A stretch of 64,000 bases of DNA, taken from positions 34,142,906-34,206,905 of the forward strand of contig OY987264.1 in assembly GCA_963920665.1 (NCBI GenBank), read 5' to 3'. The notes beneath the pieces are model-generated. The model saw nothing but the letters and a program-made list of their open reading frames with translations, had not been told where the DNA came from and ran no database searches. Both the position numbers and the translations under genes were made by a program. Positions 49,521-60,550 of the stretch are shown piece by piece (the stretch's first letter is position 1; the number at the start of each line of letters is the position of its first letter). This DNA comes from Straminergon stramineum. Lineage: Eukaryota; Streptophyta; Bryopsida; Hypnales; Calliergonaceae.

Positions 49521-50105
49521 AACCAATGATCATTCCCACCAAATTTTTCAAATTTGGGGGATTTTAGAGGCCATTAGGCATAGGATTCTCTCAAATACAT
49601 TTTTCCAGCCAATTAGATTCTTCTTAATAACATACAATTAAAAAAGTTTTTGTATCCAATGTTTTAGCCTTTAATCAAGGAAATGAGAAATAGAAATAGA
49701 GAAGTTATTATAAGAATCGAAGTATACATTTAGAAAGCTTGAAGTTTAGGGTGAAACCCTAAATCCTACAAACCCTAAACCCTACTAACCCTTAAACCCT
49801 TACCTACTCCATTTTAGCAAATGCCATCATTTTTAGAAGATTGCAAATTTGGGTTCAAAATTATTTGATTTATTTTGTATAAATTCAAACTAGACGTGTT
49901 TGACAATAGAAATTGCAAAGGTCATAAAATCAAAAAAGCCACAATATCATTGATGAATGATGAAGTGAAAGATTATAAGGTTTAAGGATGAGATTGACTT
50001 AAGTATTCTAAATTCTTAAAGTTCCATTGCCTAGTCGTTTAGCAAAATGGATTTCAGCCATGTTTTAATGAATTTATTGTTTGATAGGATTTTTTAAAGT
50101 TCTTT
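49521..50105. other. Non-coding stretch with a degenerate telomere-like tract
   Basis: No gene. AAACCCTAAATCC / AAACCCTAAACCC units at about 49753-49800 resemble plant telomere repeats. The rest is AT-rich and unexplained. Confidence 0.5.
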
Positions 50106-50780
50106 TTAAACCCTAAATGCTCGAAGCACAAAATTCAGGTGTTCCAAAAACTTTGAAGTTAAATAAAACTGAACCAAAATACCAAATTGCTATTATTATT
50201 AGTTTATATTTTAATTGTTTGTGGAGAATTGTTTTTGAAGTCTCATTTTAGGATCAACAAGCCGATCTTATTATCTTAAAAATGAATGATTATGTTTTTT
50301 CTATTGAAGACTTTGTGCAAAGATGCCCATTGCAATCTTCACTTCCCGTAGTGTTGAGGGCTCTTAGAAATGAGCTTCAAATACACTAGATCTAAGGTCT
50401 TTCAAGAAAAATCACTATAGAAATTCATTTAAAAAAATCAAAGATGAGATTTTGATTTTTGAAAAAATATAAGTTCATTGGGGTTGTGCATGCTAAGCCC
50501 TATAAATTTTTAGTGATGAACTTCTAAGAATTTACATGCAAATAGATAAATGAAAAAATTTCATACTTTTTACACCCTCATGATCAAACATTATAATCTT
50601 TCATTCTGAAAGTGATATTGTTATTTTTTTTCTCCTATGTGATCTCTAACATGTCTAGTTTGAATTTGTATTGTTACAAATCAAATGAAATTGGTATGAT
50701 TTATTAAAATGTTGAGTTTGTGTTCAATTTAGAGCAAATTTCAAGAAGCTCTACACAAGCCTTGGGCATTTAGGGGTTAA
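50106..50780. mobile_element. TTAA MITE, repeat B
   Basis: Left edge TTAA-ACCCTAAATGC, right edge GGGCATTTAGGGG-TTAA. The interior matches 58267-58880 and part of 21980-22199 (blocks TTTGAAGTTMAATAAAA, CATGATCAAACATTATAAT, ATCTCTAACATGTCTAGTT). 675 bp, non-coding. Confidence 0.65.
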
Positions 50781-51115
50781 GATAGAATGATAGATAAACA
50801 CATCACCTTTCTTAGAAATCTAAAATGTTATTGTTCTTTCAATCCTTACATGGGAGAGAAAGTTATAACACATTGACCCAACTACACAACACCTGCAGAA
50901 GCCTTGGTTTTAAACTTTTAGTTTGGCATTCACAAAAAAAAACCCTCAAAGGACCTTAGATTTAAACCAAAAGATTTCAAAGAAGACTTATTTTTACGTA
51001 CATAAAATGCTTTAAATCATTCCATCTTATATTTGTTTTGCAAAACTTACAGAGAACCTTAATTTTTAAGCGATTAGAGCATGTTTTGAATTAAATAATT
51101 TGTAGAATTCATTAG

Positions 51116-51707
51116 TTAACCCCTAAAGGACCAAGGCCATTTTTCTGTGAAAAAACATTCAAAACCATCATTTCTGTAATTCTGTTGCATTCATGCTAGA
51201 GAACTAAAAAAATAATTTTTTTAGAATCTAATGGTAGGATCTTGTACTTTACTTGTCTCAAACCAAGTGGTAAAAATTTCAGGGTTTAGGGCCGTGCAAA
51301 TTGAAATATATTAGCATTCAAAGTTATTTTTTGAAGGAGATGCTCATATTGCCCGGAAAACAAGATTGTTCATAATTTTCACATCACCAATCCAAATGGA
51401 ATGAATCAAAGCTTGACAAGTAGACAAAAATAAAATCTATAACAGCAAAAAATTTGAAAAATGGAATTTCAAATTTTTGTGAATTTATTTTTCTGCCCGG
51501 TGATGTGAAAATTATGTTTAAGATGGCATAACTTTTTCTCCTAGGCACTGATTGAAATAAAAATTATATTCCCACGAAGGCACAAACCTAATCATTTTAT
51601 CTATCATATAAGAAAGTTTTAAAAAGTTTCACTTAAAATTGAGGTCCTAGGAACTTGCCCAAAATCCATTTTGTCCCCCAAGGGGACAATGGTCCTTTAG
51701 GGGTAAA
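51116..51707. mobile_element. TTAA MITE with GGACCA ends
   Basis: TTAACCCCTAAAGGACCAAG at the left; GGTCCTTTAGGGG-TAAA at the right, where the outer TTAA has one change. The right end has the TTGTCCCCCAAGGGGACAAT stem also found at 11600. Non-coding. Confidence 0.6.
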
Positions 51708-52575
51708 CTCCATTTTAGGATGAATGATTTTCCATCCTCATGCTCCCAAAAAAGACCACATTCATTGGCATAACAATCTCACAATTCACATTAGCGTGTG
51801 TTAATTAGTTAGAATGTCCTAGAATCTTTAACCTACGTGTAGTGAACAAATTTTCTAAGAGTGAAACTTTGAGTGTCTTTGTAGATATATTTAATTCACA
51901 CTTTGAACTCAATGTTTGATCATGCATTCATATAGAGTTAGTAATTCTAAACCCTTTATAAAAAAAATAATAAATTTCAAGCCCTCCATTATAATAAATA
52001 AAAATTGAAGTGAAAAGGGCTCAAAGTCTAAATAATTAATAAATATAATAGTGAAATATGCAAGAATGGAAAACCATGTTTCATTCACTTTACATATCTT
52101 AATGTTGCAATCTACATTGTCAAAGGCTTTAAAGATTCTTCCACACATTGTCATTTTCAGTTTGTCACGGTACTATAATATAAGATGCAAATAGTTAAAC
52201 ATTCCCTCGCCCCTAAATTTAAAAAAGAATTTTTTGGCTCTTCACTATTATTATTATTTATTAATGCTATGTAACTAATGTAAGTGTCAATTTTGAGTGG
52301 TTTCTTATGAAACAATGGGTTGTGAACTAAAGGGGTTATGTGTTGCAAATAGAGTTGTACTTCGTTTTTGGTGTTATGGACCTTTATGTTGGTGGAAAAA
52401 AATGATTTACAACGAAGATGCACTTTAGATTTTCAATGAAAAAATTGGAAAAGGGATTTGTAAAGTTTAATTTGGATTTGTCAAGTCTCTGTTGAATTTG
52501 CTTTCTATCTTTCACTCTTTCATTCCGCAGTTTGACTATTTGAACTTTGAAGATTCACTAACTATGCATTAGAAG
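51708..52575. other. AT-rich stretch, nothing recognised
   Basis: Short frames on the minus strand are AT-driven and not protein-like. No terminal repeats were found. Confidence 0.4.
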
Positions 52576-52579
52576 TGGG

Positions 52580-52770
52580 AGCCTTATTTGCTGTCTGCTT
52601 GTGCACCGTCCTCTGAGCAGATGGACCTCCCTTCTGCTCCAATCATCCGGACCGTGCGATGTGACAGGTCAAGGCATTCTGACCGCTAGATCTTCCTATC
52701 CGCCCATTCAATTCGGACATCAACGTCGGCTTGGGCGAATGATATAAAGGGAGGCGCGGACGGCACAGTC
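52580..52770 (+). promoter_or_regulatory. Promoter region of the gene-Z paralogue
   Basis: CACCGTCCTC, ATCCGGACCGTGCG and TATCCGCCCA motifs precede GATATAAAGGGAGGCGCGGA. The TATAAA at 52743 lies about 205 bp before the start codon. The motif content matches the hAT subterminal repeats. Confidence 0.55.
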
Positions 52771-52947
52771 TGCACAGTTGTTTGCCTTCCGGAGTGGGTT
52801 GATCCTACACCAATTGGATTATGCCCGCCCCTTCCAACTTGGAGTGTAATCAATTGTGAATGAATTAACTTAATTTACTCATAATTTTTTCATCACCTTA
52901 TAAATTTTGAAATTTTGAAACTTCTCATTCGAACTTTGGATTAAGAG

Positions 52948-54143
52948 ATGACAAGACAGGTTACCATGCCTTCTAAAGGAATTCCCAATCCTCTCAAAAA
53001 GAGTACAAAGGGGAAATTACAAGATATGGATTGGAATGCTTTTTTCAACGAATTCAAGGTAGTTGAAGAGGATTGGCAATATGAGCCCAAGAAAGTATGG
53101 TCTTGCACAACGTGCAAGCATTATGTGAAAATGTCACACATTGTAAAACTGTGGCCAACGGATAACATAGAGGCATTAGAGCGACAAGTGAGACGTTAGA
53201 AAGGCCCCATGAATACCTACAAGAATGTACATTTTGTACAAAGGTACGAGGAGATTTGGGCAGCTTGCAATGTAGGTGCCTCTAAACCAAATATCATGAA
53301 CTATTCCACCATGGCCATGGTTTGGGCAGAGATTGTACTCCAAAGAAATGTTGACTGGTGTATAGTTATAGGGAAGGACGAAAAGTCCAAAATTACCTGT
53401 GATAAGGCAGTGATAGACACCAATTGGGTTGACCCAAGCAATTACCTACCGGCCTAGTCTAATCATGGTCAATTTGGGTTTCTACCAGAACCAATGCCAG
53501 ATGCAAAAGGTGATGACGATGATGAAGAAGACTTGCCACCTCCACCTCCCTTTCTAGAAAGGCATGAACATTGAGACAAACACGAAGACATTGACTTCCA
53601 CAATCAAATGCAAGAGGCAATGAGAAATAGTGTGGTGAATCAAGGTCGACCACGTCAGTAATCGTCATCACCCCATCATGATCATTATGCACATCACCCG
53701 CAATATAGAGGAAGTTCATGATTCTGCAATGACCCCCGTGATGACTTTCGAAATGGAGGAGGCCATAGAAGCATAAGGTACACGGACTATGGTGGTTCTC
53801 AATACAACGGCTCGCAGTATTATCCAAGATTCCAAAGACGAGGGGGCAAGAGTCATATGGGCCTCCCAAAAGCTCGTACTATAGTGGTTCTAGTCAACGG
53901 GGGACCAAAGGGTCAGAGGAGAATGCACCACCTCCTCCTCCACCATTTGGAGGTCCATACTTTGGAAATTATGGACAAGGAGGAGGGTCACAACAGAATG
54001 CACCACCTCCTCCTCCAACATTTGGAGGTCCATACTTTGGAAATTACGGACAAGGAGGAGGGTCCAGTGGATATGGGCCATATGGTGGCTCCAGTTCCAT
54101 GCCTCATGATCAGAACAATGATAGTAGTTTTGATTTAGAATAA
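52948..54143 (+). pseudogene. Gene-Z paralogue with Pro/Gly/Tyr-rich C terminus
   Basis: One frame from ATG 52948 (MTRQVTMPSKG) carries stops at 53197, 53455, 53572, 53659 and 53719. Near 53840 it shifts to the frame that ends with TAA at 54141-54143. The N-terminal 150 residues are related to gene Z: WSCTTCKHYVKMSHIVKLWP and IMNYSTMAMVWAEIVLQRNV align with its LCRKYMKMYHIGKLWPQD and INYSLASMVYVEQI blocks. An acidic run (DDDDEEDLPPPPP), a His/Arg/Gly part (YGGSQYNGSQYYPRFQRRGG) and two direct repeats built on NAPPPPPPFGGPYFGNYGQG follow, ending SSFDLE. So the shared domain is joined to a low-complexity, prion-like tail here, not to a coiled coil and RING. Function unknown. Confidence 0.75.
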
Positions 54144-54580
54144 AATATAGTGTAGTTTGGTTACTTTGGTAGAACAGTATAAGATGTTTTTTGATGTAGA
54201 GGTAGGTTACAGATTTTCTAATATTGTTGAAGTGTAAACAGTAACAATCATAGGACCATGATGTCAATATCTAATGATGTCACTGTCCGCAAATACAAAT
54301 CTTGCATGCATGTTAGATTTTGAAATGTGTAGTTTTCTCATTTAGAGGTGAGTGCTCAAATGGATCTCAAAAATTCATGATAAATGGATTAAATGCAATT
54401 AATTAGATGAACTTTTAAGCTTTTTCACTTAACTACATCACTAGAAGTCCATGAAGAACCACAACTTCGTCAATTTATGAAGTAATTGAATGATGTGATA
54501 AGGACATTGAAATTTTGTAGAGTATAATTGTAGAGGCAATACCATAGAAGTATCCAATTTATTTTCTAAATGATAAGGCC
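54144..54580. other. Non-coding 3' flank
   Basis: Lies after the paralogue's stop. No further gene or terminal repeat was seen. It may include the gene's 3' untranslated region. Confidence 0.4.
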
Positions 54581-55406
54581 TTAACCCCTAACTGCCCAGT
54601 CGACCATATATGGGCGATCTGAAATTTCAAGCCTATTTCTGTGTGGGTAGTGAAATTCTTGTAACTAGTTTAAAAAAAATTCGATTAGTTTTGAGGGTTA
54701 ATTATGGAAAACTTTCATTTTTCATTGAGAAAAGTACATATTGAATTATTGAGAGGTCTTCAAAGCCATATGTGTACTAAAAGTGGAGTGTAAAGCTTGC
54801 TAATTTTACTTCATTTCCCGGCTTTATACAAAGCTTGGCAATTTCATTTGATTTGAAATCTAAGAAATTTTACTTATCCATTTGCTTTGAGAATGGTCCC
54901 AGTGAAAAGTTTAAAGTTTTTTCATGATTTTCACCATTGAAAATTTCAACATGCAAGTGTTTATTTGAAGCTATTTGCAATTTCTAGTTTTCTACTTATA
55001 AACAAAAATTACATTTCAACAATTTCAAGGTGAATTGTGTAATGAGTTTTATTTTTTTCATGTGAAATTAAGTTTTTTGGAAGTGCATTTTAGTGTGCTA
55101 ACACTCTTTGAAGTTGGTCATGTTATCTCCAATCCCAAAAAACATATATATGCAAATTTTTGAAACATAGTGTATAAAGACAACATACTAAAAATAGAAA
55201 ATGTATATTTACCTCTGTATAATCTCACAATTCCTAGGAAATTTTGCACTCAAAAATGGTGTGCATACTAATAAACAAACTCTATTAACATCTATATGGT
55301 TAGATTTGGAAAAAAACATAATTTACTTCATTGAGGATAACCACGAGCCAATTTTCTTTTTTCATAGTCAAAACACACTAGAAAGGCTTGAGCATTTATA
55401 GGTTAA
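54581..55406. mobile_element. TTAA MITE between the paralogue and the kinase-like gene
   Basis: TTAACCCCTAACTGCCCAG at the left and GAGCATTTATAGG-TTAA at the right. Internal sequence differs from repeat B and family D. Non-coding. Its insertion separates two plus-strand genes that may once have lain closer together. Confidence 0.55.
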
Positions 55407-55479
55407 CTTCTTTAAATACAGAAAAAAAATGTTCACTACATTGTCTATAGAATTCCCAATGAAATGATCCCAATGTGTT

Positions 55480-55680
55480 GAGGTGACCGTCCGATCAAAT
55501 GGACTAGTATTGGCGGACGAGCTACTCGTCCAATCCAATGGACCCAACAAGGTGGACAATCGCTCATCCACCCTATTGGGCGGGCTCCGTCAGCTCAATG
55601 ACACGGACAAGAAGAGGCCGTCCGCCTCATATAAAAGGGGCGGATGGGCCATCCGCCCTTCACTTTTGCCATCCCCCTTG
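55480..55680 (+). promoter_or_regulatory. Promoter region of the kinase-like gene
   Basis: Motifs GACCGTCCGA, TTGGCGGACGAGC, TACTCGTCCAA, GGGCGGGCTCCGTC and GGCCGTCCGCC run into TATAAAAGGGGCGGATGGGC. The TATAAAA at 55630 is 189 bp upstream of the start codon. This is the clearest example of the motif cluster next to a TATA box. Confidence 0.65.
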
Positions 55681-55818
55681 CTTGCAAATGAGAGTGGAGA
55701 GCTTGGTGGCTTGATCTCCATTGGCTCCTTTCTTCAGGAGTGTGAGAGTCTAATTTTGGGAGTAATTATTATCATTTTCTTCTAAAAATTGTGACGTGAA
55801 TCACATTATCAAATCATC

Positions 55819-57201
55819 ATGATGTTGAGGGTCAAGAAGGCTATGAAGGGAAAACAAGTGGAGCCTTCTAGTGAATACACTAGGGACAATCCCTCGGAGA
55901 GTTGGAAAGCATTCTTGATGAAATGCATTGTGGTGTTTTATGAGTCAAAGACTATAGTGTCCCTTGACACTAAATATGTGTGATATCAAGAGGACTGCAT
56001 TGATCAATTCAAGGCAGACATGAAGGAGAGGATGTTGGATGCCTTGAACATGCTGCAATGACATCATGAAACGGGAAAGAAGAATTTTCTTCAATTCTTG
56101 GAGAAAAGGGCATATGATGCATTATGGAATGCCAAAGTTATGATAGAGAAGTAGGGGAAGGAACACTGTGCAAATGATGAAGCTTTTGAGCATGTCATTA
56201 TGAAAGTGGACATGTTTACAAATAGGTGCAAACCATTTGGTAGGAAGCGGAATAGAATAGGATTGATGGGTTGGTGGAACAGCACAGATGGAATTGCATA
56301 AGTACAAAATACACATTGCCTTCTAGTAGCGCTTCTGGAAACAACCATGGTCATTGTCCAAGATAACAGAGTCATGCTAAGGGGCTATGCAACAATTCGG
56401 AGGGTCCAAATTGAAGGATGGGCTCAAATTCATCCATCATGGGCGTTTGCAGCGAAAACGTCTCTCTAGGAAGGTCGATGTCCAGAACTTGCCAAGTTGG
56501 AACACAATACTAAGTCCATGGTTGTGAGAATTCCACACGATGGAAAGATACACTTTTTTGCAATCCACACAAGAAAGAATGAAGGGTACTCATTTTGGTG
56601 GAATTGTGGTACTTTACATGAAATGTTGAGAATAGATAACGATTATTTAGACAACATATCCATTCAACTATTATATAACCTCCGTATAACAGAAGAAGAA
56701 ATCATTACCATTAGACATCTCAAGCGATAGAGAGACAAACGCACAGAGCTTGTGTGAGCATTGTTGAATATCATGAGTGTAGTGCACGTTGCTAGACATC
56801 TACACAATGACATTTCTCTAGACAACATTATGTTTCATTTTCCCGAAGATGAGTCACAAATTTACATTGGAGTTTGTGATTGGGAGATGACTACTATTAT
56901 TACTGACCCGAAGAAGTCGTTGTATACATTTACTTCAATAGACGAACGGGATGAAGCTTTACGGAGGAGGTGGTGGGTGGATCCCAACATTACATATGTG
57001 CACAAAAGAGATGCAGATGTGGAGAATATACCAAGCCTTTCCAAGAAATCCGAAGAGTTTTTTGTTGGTCAACTAGCACAGAAGATCAACAAGGAATGCA
57101 TGTCCGAGGTGTACCACAAGTTGCAACTCGAATCCAACAGTTCACATGTGAAATACACCCATAAAGATTTTGCACTGGTGTTTCAGAGGTACTTGGAGTG
57201 A
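55819..57201 (+). pseudogene. Protein-kinase-like pseudogene
   Basis: A single frame of 461 codons from ATG 55819 to TGA 57199-57201, with seven internal stops (55981, 56059, 56152, 56299, 56467, 56728, 56755) and no frameshift. The N-terminal half is helical and unrecognised. The second half is kinase-like: a strand resembling the ATP-site region (KIHFFAIHTRKN), then the catalytic loop HNDISLDNIMFHF with Asp and Asn in the H-x-D-x4-N positions, then IYIGVCDWEM where DFG is expected, then RRRWWVDPNITYV at the place of the APE segment, and a C-terminal helical lobe. HND and DWE instead of HRD and DFG suggest a diverged, FunK1-like or pseudokinase type. No transmembrane segment is visible. It is preceded by the promoter cluster at 55480-55680. 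Confidence 0.75.
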
Positions 57202-58266
57202 ATTTCGAAGGGCGAGAGTAATTTGGCGCAAATCATCTTCAAATCTACTTCTTCGTTCAATAGGCCGATACCGAATGAGCACTTCTGCAATTCATATTGA
57301 ACTTCAACTATGTATCAATGTCATATATAATTCATGTTTTTGTATTTTTTGTAGAGGCAAAGTAGTACGTATGTGGATTATATAGTTACATAGCATGTAT
57401 GCACCACTTTCATCATGAATGAATGCCAATGTTATTTGAGTTGGATGTGTGCTTGTAATTGATGAGCATGTTATAAACTTTAAATTGGTAATGATTTTGG
57501 AATTGTTAGAATCCTCCACATTGTTTGGCAGTATTGGCTTGTATGAAAAGCACTAAATCATGGCATAATGAGAAGTGCAATTCTTTGAGTTGATGGTTGT
57601 TGGATTGACAAGTTTTTGTTTTAAATTGTATGATTTGTCAATCGATCATGTATGGTTGAAGATATTGAAGAAGGCAATGTAAATGGAACCCTTAAACTTT
57701 TGTAAGTTTATCACTTCAATAGTTGAATTCAAATTAGCCTCTGAAGAACTATGGTCCCCTCGGTGTTAAAATGAGCTTTGGTGAATTGGGGCGGTTTCCA
57801 TAACCTCAATTAAGTCCATTTTTTGTTACAGTTTGTGGAAGTTATGCTTCAAATGGAATTACGAAATTTTAGGTAGGCATGTAGCCACGTACAAGATGAA
57901 TTTTCATTTTTCATTTTTTATCGTAAATTTCTAATAATTTTGTAAAGATAGAAAAATTCATAAGCTTTGTGGGAATATAATTTTTTTCACAATCAATGCC
58001 TTGAAACCAAAGTTATGACTAAAGTGGCCAAGAAACTCCAAATAGGGGAAAAAAGCAAGAAAAACAAATTTGAAAATCTCTAAAGTGGGAAAATACAATC
58101 TTGTTTTGCAGAGAATATACTTTTTTTGATTTGAAAAGCTTTAATTCATTTAATTTAGACTCCTTTTGAGGAAATTATAGGCATTTTGAGGACTTATAGC
58201 ATCTTCATAAAAGATTCTTTTTTCTTTTTTTCTTTTTTTTGTAGATCCTCAAGTCAATTCTCCTCT
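57202..58266. other. Non-coding 3' flank of the kinase-like gene
   Basis: AT-rich, without protein-like frames or bounded repeats. It may include the gene's 3' untranslated sequence. Confidence 0.4.
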
Positions 58267-58880
58267 TTAACCCCTAAATGCCCAAGGGACCAGATTATGG
58301 TGTTTCGAAAACTTTGAAGTTCAATAAAATCCAACCAAATTGCTATTATTATTAGTTTATATTCTTGGAGAACTCTTTTTGAAGTCTAGTTTTAGGATCA
58401 AAAAGTTGATCTTGAAAATAAAGGATTGTGATTTTTCTATTGAAGATTTTGTGCAAGGATGCCCATTGCAATCTTGACTTCCTACAGCATTGAAGGCTCT
58501 TGGAAATGAGCCTCAAATACCCTTGATGTTGGAGGCAAAATCAGTAAATCACATTAAAAATTCATTTAAATAAATTGTAGAATAGATTTTGAAGAACCAT
58601 AAATTGATTGGGGTTGTGCATGCTAGGCCCTATAACCTCATATTTTTTTAGTGACCAACTTTTTAGAGTTCACATGCAAAAAGTGAATTGAAAAATTTTC
58701 ATGATTTTGACACCTTCATGATCAAACATTATAATCCTTCAATTTGTAAGTGATATTAATATGTTTATTTTTCCTATGTGATCTCTAACATGTCTAGTTA
58801 GAATTTGTACAGTTATAATTCAAAAGAAATTGGTACAACTTATGATAATGTTGACTTCTTGTTCAATTTAGAACAAATTT
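58267..58880. mobile_element. Repeat B TTAA MITE, truncated on the right
   Basis: Starts TTAACCCCTAAATGCCCAAG and follows the copy at 50106 to GAACAAATTT at 58880. The last stretch, including the right TIR, is missing and replaced by hAT-end sequence. Confidence 0.6.
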
Positions 58881-59016
58881 TAGCCTATCTGCCCCATCTG
58901 CCCTGTCTGCCCGTCGACCCATCTAGTAGACAGGGTCCAACTCATAGTTTCAATGTCCCTGGATGTCCAGGAAGCGGTGGATGTTGGACGTCTGTTCGGG
59001 CGTCTGTGCAACCCTG
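58881..59016 (+). mobile_element. Isolated hAT right end
   Basis: A GC-rich patch with CTGCCCGTCGACC, GGACGTCTGTTCGGGCGTCT and the terminal CAACCCTG (59009-59016), the reverse complement of the hAT terminus CAGGGTTG. The next 8 bases are CAATATGG. No matching left end or duplication was found, so it is a fragment or the end of a rearranged element. Confidence 0.55.
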
Positions 59017-60471
59017 CAATATGGAATCATTTCAAGTGGTGATTTATGAACATACGTACCAAATTCTAAAATCTAAATTTTGCTTAATAATAAGTTGTGA
59101 AAAAATTTCAAATTTTAAATCTCATTGAAAACCTTCAAACATTTGGTTCTTTTAGAATAATAAAAAAAGAAATTAATATTCTTGAAGATTTTAGAATCTA
59201 AGTTTTAGATGTTAAAAATGACAATGGATTGTAACCAATGTTAAGGTATGTAAATATGTATTATTTCATTCAAAGCAATCAAACTTGTAATAAGAAAAAT
59301 GAAGTGATTTTTGAATAACTTAATATCAAATTTGAGATGATTGATGGCTTTATAAATGATTTATTTTTAGATATCAATTGTGCTTTGCTTTCATATAATT
59401 AAACCCTATTGATATGTATTTTATTATATCTTTTTTGTTTGAATGCTCTTTGAATTTCATTCACTTAGATTCATAATACAACCTTGGAGGGAAGGAGGAC
59501 TTTTATGCCTTTTGGGTTACCATTTGTGTTTAAAGAATATTCTTTAGAAAGCTACATCTAACATCTTAAAATACGAATTTTCTAGAAGATACTTCAAATA
59601 CTCAAAGAAAATTTTCTAATATGATTTTTGAAGAAAATGTATGCGATTTATGTTATCAAATAAGAAAATATTCAAATTTTATTTTATACTTTTCATTTAG
59701 GCCTTTATAACTCAATTTGGTTTGCTATTGATAGTCTTACAAAGTGCTCATATTAGGAATAACCATCTTAAACGCTAAACTTTGATCTCTAGCAAGTATA
59801 CATTTGTACATGTCAAATTTGCATCATGGTTACTTTCAATCTGCAACAAATGTGAGTGCCTCATCCTCACTTTTAGAATAAGTCAAGCACAACCGGGTTT
59901 TATATAATTTTGAAGTCTAATTCCTAGGGGTGACTAACATCATCTAAATGTATCTTCCATGCAATCAACAACCTTGTCTTTTTCTATTGTCTAAGGCACA
60001 TATATGCAAAACCTAACTAAAGAATATCAAAATGTTAGTAACTTAGGTTGGTCTTGGTTAAAGTGGCCAAAACTCTTACCCTCACAAGACAACCTAATCA
60101 AACCCAATTGTCAATTGTTTTACATTGTAGAAAATCTAATGCCCTTTCTAAAATGCTAAAATATGTCTAAAATGACTATCTATTTTTAAACCACTAAGGC
60201 TATCTATAAAATCTTAATAATTACAAGATTCTTCAAAATAGTATAAAAATTTTAGAAAAAATGGAGATGATATTCATAATAGTGATAAATCCTTAGTGTA
60301 ATTGGTGTATTCCTTGAACTCACATTAAAGGCAATTCAATAGGGAAGTTATAAAGTGGTTATTTTCAACTTTTAAGATATTGCTAACTTCAAAGGGTCAC
60401 AAAATTACAACTTACAAAATTTTCAAAAATAAAAATAAAATAGACTATTGGAATTACATTTTCTTAGCTTA
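59017..60471. other. AT-rich stretch, nothing recognised
   Basis: No protein-like frame, RNA gene or paired terminal repeat was seen. Confidence 0.4.
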
Positions 60472-60512
60472 GCCCCTAAACCCCTAAACCCCTAAACTCC
60501 TAAACCCCTAAA
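60472..60512 (+). repeat. (CCCCTAAA)n tract
   Basis: Five units of CCCCTAAA with small changes, an 8-bp variant of the plant telomere motif and also the core of the TTAA MITE ends. It lies 39 bp before an LTR A start. Confidence 0.75.
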
Positions 60513-60550
60513 TTGCATTTTTGGCAACATAGTGATTTTAGGCACTTCAC

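Noticed and set aside
53857..54138. His/Leu-rich 93-residue frame (MGLPKARTIVV...)
   Set aside because: It is an out-of-frame shadow of the PPPPPPFGGPYFGNYGQG repeats of the real coding frame.
31351..57201. Endogenous virus or Polinton-like element as the source of the RING, kinase-like and other genes
   Set aside because: No capsid, ATPase, protease or DNA polymerase motif was seen, while hAT ends and a hAT transposase are present.
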